A stretch of 8,548 nt of DNA from RH2-MAG17b sp035945515 (GTDB lineage: Bacteria > Acidobacteriota > Terriglobia > UBA7540), in the NCBI GenBank assembly GCA_035945515.1, contig DASZAE010000065.1, positions 1 through 8,548 of the forward strand, read 5' to 3'. The position numbers were made by a program, and so were the translations under genes. Positions 1 through 5,585 of the stretch are shown here, one piece after another (position 1 is the first letter of the stretch; each line of letters starts with the position of its first letter). Under the pieces are notes generated by a model. That model was not told the origin of the DNA, did no database searches, and saw nothing but the letters and a program-made list of their open reading frames with translations.

Positions 1-456
1 AGAATTGAAGCGCAGCGTCCACTGGTAGATCGTGCCGCCGCGCCCGTTATGGCCAAGCGGTGGAAACTCGGGCGGTTTGCCGATCCGGTGCGCCAGGCAG
101 CCCCGATCCTCTGCTACCAATCTCTCTGCCAGCGCCAGATCACCTAGCGCAGCCGCCAAAAAAATATCCGCTTTCGCGCCGCGTTCTAATAGAAATCTCG
201 CCACATCCGGCGAATCGCCGATCAGCCATTGTACCGACGTTGAATCGTGATCCTCGTCCCTCGCATCAATTCGAGCCCCATGATCCAAGAGCATCGCTGC
301 CACTGCCACTGTTCCCGCGCAATGCAGTGGAGTTCGCGCGTCCATACCCTTCGCGTCGATCAGAGAAGGGTCCCTAGCCAACATCACCGCCAGTTTATCG
401 GTCAGACCTGACCGCGCCGCCTTGTGTACCGCTTGGTCCGTATTTTGTTGCGCCAT
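1..456 (-). CDS. Ankyrin-repeat protein, N-terminal part (runs off left edge)
   Basis: This frame reads leftward without a stop for 152 codons and leaves the window, so the C-terminus is missing. The start is the ATG at 456-454; the frame upstream is closed by a TAA at 519-517 and has no other ATG or GTG. A G-rich stretch (GGGGGA) directly abuts the ATG, closer than an ideal ribosome site. The protein is cytoplasmic in character, with no signal peptide. Ankyrin units are visible: residues 9-35; residues 38-66, with TPLHCA and LLDHGARIDARD; residues 69-97, with VARFLLERGAKAD; and from residue 98, with AAALGDLALAERL. The later part (KPPEFPPLGHNGRGGT) resembles a conserved block I recall from acidobacterial ankyrin proteins. 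Ankyrin repeats bind other proteins; the partner cannot be inferred. It is transcribed divergently from the padR-like gene. Confidence 0.85.
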   Translation of the reverse strand, partial: MAQQNTDQAVHKAARSGLTDKLAVMLARDPSLIDAKGMDARTPLHCAGTVAVAAMLLDHGARIDARDEDHDSTSVQWLIGDSPDVARFLLERGAKADIFLAAALGDLALAERLVAEDRGCLAHRIGKPPEFPPLGHNGRGGTIYQWTLRFNS

Positions 457-768
457 TCCCCCAGTGTAGGCCGACTCCCCTGCGGTAGGAAAACGGAAGC
501 TCTCCCAAACATTGCGTTATCATCTTTGGCTCCCGCGTCGCTGGGTTCACGCTCGTATCCGGCCGCGTTCGCCGGAAAAGAGGATGGGATTCTGAACGAA
601 TCACTTGTCACTCTTCCGTTATCGGATAAAGGAAGGGTTGGCGACGATCCGCTCGGAGCGGGGCGTGTCACATCAGCTGGCAGCCCGTTTACCGGCAACC
701 TGAACGGTCGGCTGTCAAGGATCTGATGCGACCGCTTTTTCTGGGTAGTGTCTGATGAGTAATACTGG
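457..768. other. Gene-free stretch between divergent genes
   Basis: This separates the leftward ankyrin gene from the rightward padR operon. Open frames exist on both strands, but their translations show no recognisable domain, have no convincing ribosome site, and overlap each other antisense, so I leave them out. The stretch contains a short palindrome at 613-635 and a small palindrome AGTA-A-TACT at 758-766. I see no convincing promoter for the leftward gene; a weak -10-like TACACT (minus strand, near 463-468) would place transcription start almost at the ATG. Confidence 0.6.
613..635. repeat. Short near-perfect palindrome
   Basis: Two 11-base arms, CTTCCGTTATC and GATAAAGGAAG, are separated by a single G, with one mismatched pair out of 11. 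No T-tract follows on either strand, so it is not a classical terminator. It could be a protein-binding site between the divergent genes or a chance palindrome. Confidence 0.45.
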
Positions 769-824
769 CTCTCCTTGCGCGTCTAGGAAGGATGTTCTAT
801 GCTGTCCTAGACGCACAAGGAGAG
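769..824 (+). promoter_or_regulatory. Long inverted repeat, probable PadR operator
   Basis: The left arm at 769-788 and the right arm at 805-824 pair over 20 bases with a single mismatch (778 against 815), separated by a 16-base spacer. The core of each arm is GTCTAGGA / TCCTAGAC. The arms enclose the likely -35/-10 elements of the padR operon, and the right arm contains its ribosome site (AAGGAG, 817-822), only 9 bases before the start codon. PadR-family regulators commonly bind inverted repeats over their own promoters, so autorepression is the simplest reading. If transcription instead began upstream (for example from the TAATACT near 760), the same repeat would form an RNA hairpin hiding the ribosome site. 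Confidence 0.7.
775..803 (+). promoter_or_regulatory. Probable promoter of the padR-permease operon
   Basis: TTGCGC (775-780) and TATGCT (798-803) are spaced by 17 bases. They match the sigma-70 consensus in 3 of 6 and 4 of 6 positions. The -35 lies inside the left arm of the inverted repeat and the -10 in its spacer, so a bound repressor would block polymerase. Transcription would start near 810, giving a leader of about 20 bases. Confidence 0.45.
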
Positions 825-830
825 AGATTC

Positions 831-1172
831 ATGGGCAGGCAGATCGATCGGCTGCAGGGCACTCTAGACATGCTGATTCTCAAGGCGGTATCGCTCGGCC
901 CTTTGCACGGCTACGGGGTACTGCTCCGCATTCAACAGATCTCCGGGAGACGGCTCGAGATCCTGCAAGGATCTTTGTATCCGGCTCTTTATCGATTGGA
1001 GCACCGCGGCTGGATTGCAAGTGAGTGGGGAGAATCGGAAAACAAGCGCCGGGCGAGGTTCTACAGTCTCACTCCGGCTGGCCGGCGTCGCCTCAAGTCC
1101 AAAACCCGGAGCTGGAACCGCATGACCTCGCTGATCGCGAGCATTCTCGCAGCGACTTCGGAGCAGATATGA
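831..1172 (+). CDS. PadR-family transcriptional regulator
   Basis: A 113-residue DNA-binding protein, almost entirely the PadR winged-helix domain. Residues 10-62 carry the characteristic run (TLDMLILKAV, GPLHGYGVLLRI, LQGSLYPALYRLEHRGWI). Residues 66-85 form the wing (ESENKRRARFYSLTPAGRRR). The short C-terminal helix after residue 88 would serve for dimerisation, as in small PadR-s1 members. I place the start at ATG 831, which has AAGGAG at 817-822 and begins where the family normally begins. An upstream in-frame codon at 792 lies inside the promoter repeat and is unlikely to be used. Its TGA overlaps the ATG of the permease by 4 bases (ATGA), implying translational coupling. It probably represses its own operon through the 769-824 repeat; the inducing ligand is unknown. 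Confidence 0.92.
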   Translation: MGRQIDRLQGTLDMLILKAVSLGPLHGYGVLLRIQQISGRRLEILQGSLYPALYRLEHRGWIASEWGESENKRRARFYSLTPAGRRRLKSKTRSWNRMTSLIASILAATSEQI

Positions 1173-3724
1173 CGTTTTACGCGCAGTTACGCTCATGGTT
1201 GAAGTGGCTTGTGAATCGGCAAAGACTCGAAGCCGCCATGGATTCGGAGTTGGAGTTCCACATCGAGAGCTATGCGCGAGACCTCGTTCGGGCGGGGATT
1301 CCGCACAGCGAAGCCATGCGGCGAGCACGGATTGAGTTTGGCGCGATCGAGTCTCATAAGGATGAGATGCGCGCCTCCGTGGGCCTGCGAGTGTGGGATG
1401 AAGTGTGGGCAGACCTTCGTTATGCCGCGCGCAGGCTTCAGAAGTCGCCAGCGTTCACGCTCTCGGCGGTGATGATCCTGGCGGTCGGAATCGGCGTGAA
1501 TGTTGCGGCTTTCAACGAGTTCAACACAATGGTATGGAAATCACTGCCCGTGCGCGATCCGAATTCGCTGGTGAACTTACAGCGGCGCTCCCCTGCCGGC
1601 GGCACAAACATCATGCCTTATCCATCCCTGATCTTCTATCGCGAGCACACGAAGACCCTTTCGGCGGTCATGGCGACAATGAGCGCACGCCTGGACTTTG
1701 AAAGCGATCCGCAGCCGGTGAGCGCCAGTTTTGCGACCGCAAATTATTTCGCGGAGCTGGGAACGGCGGCAGCGTGTGGCCGCCTGATGTTTCCAGGCCG
1801 CGACGACGCACGCAGTGCCACTCCGGTGGCGGTGCTCAGCTTCGAATTCTGGCAACGTCGTTTCGGCGCCGATCGCTCGATCGTCGGCAGGATTATCCAT
1901 TTGAACAAGAAGCCTGCAATCGTGATCGGCGTAACGTCCTATGCGTCGGCCAGTCTCGGCAACCAGACTCCGTCCGTTTGGCTCCCCATCAACGAGGAAC
2001 CCTATTTCGTGGAAGGCAGCAAGGCGCTGACCGATATGAGCCCGGGGGGCTCCGTGGTCATGTGGGGCCGGCTCGCGCCCGGTGTCACGGCCAAGATGGC
2101 CGAGCAGGAATTAGGCGTGCTGACGGGTGAGCTTCGCAAGCGATATCCGCGTGATATCTGGGACAACGAGTTCATCAAGGCTGAGCCGGCCGGGCGTCTC
2201 CACGGAACAGACCCGGAGGTCTTCGGGGCACTGGCAGCAGCCGGAATGCTCACACTCGCGATCCTGGCCGTGGCGTGCGCGAATCTAGGCGGCCTACTCC
2301 TGGCACGAGGGATGACACGCGAGCATGAAATCCGTATCCGTCTTGCCATCGGCGCGAGCCGCGGGCGCATAGCCCGCCAGCTTTTTGCGGAGAGCCTGCT
2401 GCTGGCTAGCTTGGGGGCCACTGGGGGACTATGCGTGGGTTATCTCGTCTTCCGCGTGATGCTGTCCGCATCGGATGCGCCGAAATGGGCCAGTGCGACG
2501 CCGGATTGGCGAGTCTACGTGTTCGTCGTGGCGCTCTCGATCGTGAGCGCAGTCTTGTTCGGACTTGCGCCGGCGTTGAAAATCGCTCGACAGGAGCAGA
2601 GAAGGACGACCGCGCGGCAGGTGCTGGTGGCCGCGCAGGTTGCGATAAGCTGTGCGCTCCTGATTGTGGCCGGACTGCTGGTCCGGGCTGTGCACCATGA
2701 GCTTTACAGCTACCCTGGATTTGGATACAAGCAGGTGCTTGCCATTGATCTGAACCTTGATGCCCATGGGTACACCCCGGCCGCCGCACGAGCCTACATG
2801 GGGCAGCTTGACAGCCGTCTGCGCGCCACCCCGGGCGTGACGTCGGTCGCCTTCTCCTCAATCCCTCCGCTTGGCCACCACCGAATTTCGACCATTACTG
2901 CCGACCTTGAGAAGCGTCCGGCGGAGATTCATCCCTATAACGTCGACCCGGATTTCCTGGGCACGATGGGTATCCCGCTGCTTCGGGGACGGAATGTGTT
3001 GCCGGGTGAAACCCACGCCGTCGTGGTGAGCGAATCATTGTCGCGGAGAGAGTGGCCGGGAGAGGAACCGCTCGGTAAGCTCTGGAACGAGGATGTAGTG
3101 GTCGGCGTGGCGGGAAACGCGCCGATGAACGCTCTGAACTATGCCAATGCGATGGAGGTGTACCACGCGGCCCGACTCGCCGATATGCCAGGAATGGTCG
3201 TGCTGGTGAAGGCGGCCGGTTCGCGCGAAGGATTGGCGACGGCGGTGAAATCAATCGCGGGAAACCTTGACCCGAAAGTGTTCCCGGAGGTGCATTGGCT
3301 GAAGTCTGACTTTCGTCGAAACATGCAACCGGTCGAGATAGCTGCGACCGTCGTGAGCCTGCTGGGCGCGGTGGCGGTGCTGCTGGCCGCCCTGGGTTTG
3401 GGCGGGCTCGTAGCCTACGCAGTATCAGAGCGGAAAAAGGAGATCGCCATCCGGATTGCGCTCGGCGCGAAACCAGCGCAGGTGTTGTCGGTAATTCTAC
3501 GGCAGTTTATGTGGCCTGTCACGATCGGGCTGCTGGCCGGGTTCGCGGGGACGGTGGCAGTGTCCCGCTTTCTTCGCGCCATACTCTTCGGTATCAGCAA
3601 CCTCGACGCACTCAGTTATGTGCTCGCACTGGGGATCGTGGCGACTACTGTCACAATTGCAGCACTGCTGCCGGCGAGGCGATCATTAAGCGTCGAGCCG
3701 ATTCGTTACCTTCGCTATGAATAG
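1169..3724 (+). CDS. ADOP-type MacB/FtsX-like ABC transporter permease
   Basis: An 851-residue inner-membrane protein. Residues 1-90 are the soluble N-terminal permease-prefix region typical of acidobacterial ADOPs (LEFHIESYARDLVRAG, RIEFGAI, DLRYAARRLQKSPAFT). It then shows two MacB-like halves. Half one: a membrane segment at about 94-117, a large periplasmic domain, and an FtsX-type core with segments near 353-378, 404-434 and 447-474, including the cytoplasmic loop EIRIRLAIGASRGRI. Half two: segments near 481-507, 721-752, 776-806 and 811-840, with the matching loop KEIAIRIALGAKPAQV. The total is eight membrane segments. The start is the ATG overlapping the padR stop, not the longer open frame beginning at 1025, which would run antiparallel to padR logic and lacks a ribosome site. 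No ATPase gene lies beside it, as is usual for this family; an ATPase would have to come from elsewhere. Relatives act in export or lipoprotein/cell-envelope mechanotransmission; the substrate is unknown. Confidence 0.93.
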   Translation: MTFYAQLRSWLKWLVNRQRLEAAMDSELEFHIESYARDLVRAGIPHSEAMRRARIEFGAIESHKDEMRASVGLRVWDEVWADLRYAARRLQKSPAFTLSAVMILAVGIGVNVAAFNEFNTMVWKSLPVRDPNSLVNLQRRSPAGGTNIMPYPSLIFYREHTKTLSAVMATMSARLDFESDPQPVSASFATANYFAELGTAAACGRLMFPGRDDARSATPVAVLSFEFWQRRFGADRSIVGRIIHLNKKPAIVIGVTSYASASLGNQTPSVWLPINEEPYFVEGSKALTDMSPGGSVVMWGRLAPGVTAKMAEQELGVLTGELRKRYPRDIWDNEFIKAEPAGRLHGTDPEVFGALAAAGMLTLAILAVACANLGGLLLARGMTREHEIRIRLAIGASRGRIARQLFAESLLLASLGATGGLCVGYLVFRVMLSASDAPKWASATPDWRVYVFVVALSIVSAVLFGLAPALKIARQEQRRTTARQVLVAAQVAISCALLIVAGLLVRAVHHELYSYPGFGYKQVLAIDLNLDAHGYTPAAARAYMGQLDSRLRATPGVTSVAFSSIPPLGHHRISTITADLEKRPAEIHPYNVDPDFLGTMGIPLLRGRNVLPGETHAVVVSESLSRREWPGEEPLGKLWNEDVVVGVAGNAPMNALNYANAMEVYHAARLADMPGMVVLVKAAGSREGLATAVKSIAGNLDPKVFPEVHWLKSDFRRNMQPVEIAATVVSLLGAVAVLLAALGLGGLVAYAVSERKKEIAIRIALGAKPAQVLSVILRQFMWPVTIGLLAGFAGTVAVSRFLRAILFGISNLDALSYVLALGIVATTVTIAALLPARRSLSVEPIRYLRYE

Positions 3725-3970
3725 ACCTTTCGGCGCATTTCCCTCGGGTGGGACTGCAAGCTCTAACAGATGCAGATCGGCACTCGCAGAATTCACTCTG
3801 GCGGCGGGCCCACACCCTAGAGATCACAGCAGAGGTGCCACGTGCCGAGCGCGAATGCACTGAGCTTATCTATCGCCGGCGGCTGACCCGCGATTAACGG
3901 CCCGGCGCTAACCTAGCCCAGTTCACCTTAACGTGTAGTCGGCAAACCGTAGAACTGGCCTCGGCGGGCG

Positions 3971-4000
3971 GGTGCTTCGCTGCGCTCAGCATGACAGCCA
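3971..4000. repeat. Possible dispersed intergenic repeat
   Basis: The string GCTTCGCTGCGCTCAGCATG followed by ACAG resembles, from memory, phrases of the type TTCGCTGCGCTCAGGATGAC that recur between genes in acidobacterial and other environmental genomes. Only one copy lies in this window, so its repetitive nature cannot be shown here. It can fold weakly (TGCT with AGCA around an internal loop). Confidence 0.25.
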
Positions 4001-4046
4001 CCGTTAATTTTTCACAGCTTCTTGCGCCCGGGGACATTCATGTTTC

Positions 4047-4059
4047 GGCCCTTCGGGCC
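4047..4059 (+). other. Compact GC hairpin in the leader region
   Basis: GGCCC-TTC-GGGCC forms a perfect 5-pair stem with a three-base loop, 50 bases upstream of the oxidoreductase start codon. There is no T-tract after it. It may be a structural element of the 5' leader or a weak end for upstream transcription. Confidence 0.3.
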
Positions 4060-4108
4060 TGCAATCGGAACCCAACAGCGAGACCTGTAGATTCGAAAAG
4101 GAGTGCGA

Positions 4109-5137
4109 ATGAGTAATAACAAAGTTCGGTGGGGTGTGTTGGGCGCGGCCCGAATAGCGGTTAATAAGGTAATTCCCGCCATGCAGAAGGGACAGTGGTC
4201 GGAAGTAGTGGCGATTGCCTCAAGAGACAGCCAGAAAGCGGAAGGCGCGGCGCAAATGCTTGGCATCAGCAAAGCGTACGGCTCGTACGACGAGATCTTG
4301 CGAGATTCGGAAATCGAAGCCGTATACATTCCGCTGCCCAATCACCTTCATGTTCCCTGGACCGTCAAGTCGGCGGAGGCGGGCAAACACGTACTGTGCG
4401 AAAAACCGCTCAGTCTTACCGTGGCGGAAGCTCGGACATTGCTCTCGGTACGGAATCGAACAGAAGTGAAGATCGGCGAGGCCTTTATGATCCGCAATCA
4501 CCCGCAGTGGTTTCGCGCGCGTAAACTGGTGACTTCCGGCCGTATCGGCGAACTGCGGTCCATTCTGGGCTTCTTCAGCTACTTCAACCGAGACGCTTCG
4601 AACATCAGGAATGTCGAAGCGTACGGCGGCGGCGCGCTGATGGATATCGGATGTTACCCGATTCACGTTTCACGTTTCATGTTTGGCGAAGAGCCTTCCC
4701 GCGTAATGGGCCTGATCGATCTTGATCCGTCGTGGAAAATAGACAGGCTCACGTCGGCCATTTTGGACTTTCCACGAGGTCAATCCGTCTTCACTTGTGG
4801 TACTCCGGTGGTGCCGTATCAGAGGGTGCAACTTATGGGAACCGACGGACGAATTGAAATTCAGATTCCATTCAACACGCCCAACGACCAACCAGCCCGA
4901 ATTTTCATTGACACTGGCACCGATCTTAGCGGGAAGGGTATCACGGAGGAGACTTTTCCGGCCTGCGACCAGTACACTCTGCAAGGGGACGCTTTTTCCA
5001 AAGCGATACGCGGGCAGGGCGATGTTCCTGTCGGCCTGGAAAATGCGATCGCTAATATGTCCGTGATCGAAGCGATTTTCCGGTCCGCTCAGTCGGGTGT
5101 TTGGGAAAAACCACAACAAGATAAAGGGCAGGGTTGA
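4109..5137 (+). CDS. Gfo/Idh/MocA-family NAD(P)-dependent oxidoreductase
   Basis: A 342-residue soluble dehydrogenase. The N-terminal Rossmann fold starts at once with VRWGVLGAARIA (glycine-rich cofactor loop, residues about 9-17). The family signature CEKPLSL places the conserved Glu-Lys-Pro at 98-100. The substrate domain carries EAFMIRNHPQW and GGGALMDIGCYPIH (residues 173-186), with Asp179 and Tyr183 or His186 as likely active-site residues alongside Lys99. These blocks most resemble the dihydrodiol dehydrogenase / D-xylose 1-dehydrogenase branch, so a sugar or polyol oxidation is plausible, but the substrate is not readable from sequence. Length is normal for the family. The ATG at 4109 is preceded by AAAAGGAG at 4096-4103 with ideal spacing; the GTG two codons earlier overlaps that site and is rejected. 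It has no TAT or Sec signal and no obvious operon partner, and it converges on the minus-strand frame at 5147. Confidence 0.92.
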   Translation: MSNNKVRWGVLGAARIAVNKVIPAMQKGQWSEVVAIASRDSQKAEGAAQMLGISKAYGSYDEILRDSEIEAVYIPLPNHLHVPWTVKSAEAGKHVLCEKPLSLTVAEARTLLSVRNRTEVKIGEAFMIRNHPQWFRARKLVTSGRIGELRSILGFFSYFNRDASNIRNVEAYGGGALMDIGCYPIHVSRFMFGEEPSRVMGLIDLDPSWKIDRLTSAILDFPRGQSVFTCGTPVVPYQRVQLMGTDGRIEIQIPFNTPNDQPARIFIDTGTDLSGKGITEETFPACDQYTLQGDAFSKAIRGQGDVPVGLENAIANMSVIEAIFRSAQSGVWEKPQQDKGQG

Positions 5138-5146
5138 GTATATTAA

Positions 5147-5452
5147 TCAAGCAGACGGAATTTCATCCACACGACTTACATAGCCTGAACTGCGTGGCCC
5201 TTCATCTTCGGCCCAACGGTAAGAGGATGAAATAAGCAACCCGCCTGCGGGCTCCACATAGTGAGTGCCTGTACTCGCGAAGCTCGTGTCGCCTGACCTG
5301 AAAAAAATGTGCTGCGAAGATGATTGATCAGCAATTTTGAATGCAGGGAAGAATTTTACCGGGCGTACCACGAAATCATCCCCAGTTTCGCTGTCGTTGG
5401 GCTCGCAGCGGTGTGCCAACAACCACCATTGATCTTTGAGATTCCTGACCAA
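5147..5452 (-). CDS. Unrecognised small protein, uncertain start
   Basis: I do not recognise this gene. The frame is open from 5599 down to the TGA at 5149-5147. It contains no ATG or GTG in its upstream half; the first usual start is TTG at 5452-5450, with a weak AGG a few bases upstream, giving 101 residues. The translation has protein-like character rather than the arginine/serine-rich look of an antisense shadow: NLKDQWWLLAHRCEPND, GDDFVVRPVKFFPAFKIAD, GTHYVEPAGGLLISSSYRW. No signal peptide or membrane segment is visible. Residues before the TTG also read plausibly (ITYPFPPEGGPCQAKLV), so the true N-terminus may lie further up, or this may be the remnant of a longer gene. It ends only 9 bases from the convergent oxidoreductase stop, which fits two real genes meeting. 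It lies downstream of the ankyrin gene in the +1 frame relative to it. Confidence 0.42.
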   Translation of the reverse strand: MVRNLKDQWWLLAHRCEPNDSETGDDFVVRPVKFFPAFKIADQSSSQHIFFRSGDTSFASTGTHYVEPAGGLLISSSYRWAEDEGPRSSGYVSRVDEIPSA

Positions 5453-5468
5453 TTTTGCCTGGCACGGC

Positions 5469-5482
5469 CCGCCTTCGGGCGG
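5469..5482. other. UUCG-type hairpin
   Basis: CCGCC-TTCG-GGCGG gives a 5-pair GC stem closed by a C(UUCG)G tetraloop on the plus strand, a very stable RNA fold. It lies inside the upstream half of the unidentified minus-strand frame, just before its TTG. No T-tract follows. Confidence 0.35.
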
Positions 5483-5541
5483 AAAGGGATATGTAATATC
5501 TCGGATGGGTCTTATGAATGCCCCACTCTCGGAACTGCCTG

Positions 5542-5567
5542 CCGGAACTGGCGGCCGACCAGTTCGG
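5542..5567 (-). terminator. Hairpin just after the ankyrin stop, possible terminator
   Basis: GAACTGG (5545-5551) pairs with CCAGTTC (5559-5565) around a 7-base loop, and further GC pairs form with one bulged base. On the minus strand it begins about 20 bases after the TGA of the ankyrin gene, where a terminator would be expected. There is no U-tract, so it may be an RNA-stabilising hairpin instead. Next to it, a 13-base unit starting CGGAACTG is repeated in tandem (5530-5542, 5543-5555; 11 of 13 identical). Confidence 0.35.
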
Positions 5568-5585
5568 TGAGCCTGCGGGTTGTAG

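Larger units (their letters stand above)
3725..4108. other. Gene-free stretch after the permease
   Basis: I see no credible gene on either strand across these 384 bases. No hairpin with a following T-tract marks the end of the padR-permease operon. The stretch includes a string at 3971-4000 that looks like a dispersed intergenic repeat and a compact hairpin at 4047-4059. A promoter for the downstream oxidoreductase must lie here; TTCACA at 4011-4016 is a reasonable -35, but I cannot pair it with a good -10. Confidence 0.6.

Noticed and set aside
424..726. A 100-codon plus-strand frame and an overlapping 98-codon minus-strand frame (402-698)
   Set aside because: They lie antisense to each other, have no ribosome site or recognisable domain, and overlap the start of the ankyrin gene in other frames.
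792..830. Upstream extension of the PadR protein
   Set aside because: The extra codons lie within the promoter/operator repeat; ATG 831 has a strong AAGGAG and matches the normal family start.
1025..1168. Longer N-terminus for the permease
   Set aside because: The extra 48 codons overlap padR in another frame and do not resemble the family; the ATG at 1169 gives the standard ADOP beginning and the ATGA coupling.
864..1328. A 154-codon minus-strand frame across padR and the permease start
   Set aside because: It is the antisense of two well-supported genes, an expected by-product of GC-rich codon use.
4103..4108. GTG start two codons before the oxidoreductase ATG
   Set aside because: The GTG overlaps the end of the Shine-Dalgarno sequence, leaving no spacing; ATG 4109 is ideally placed.
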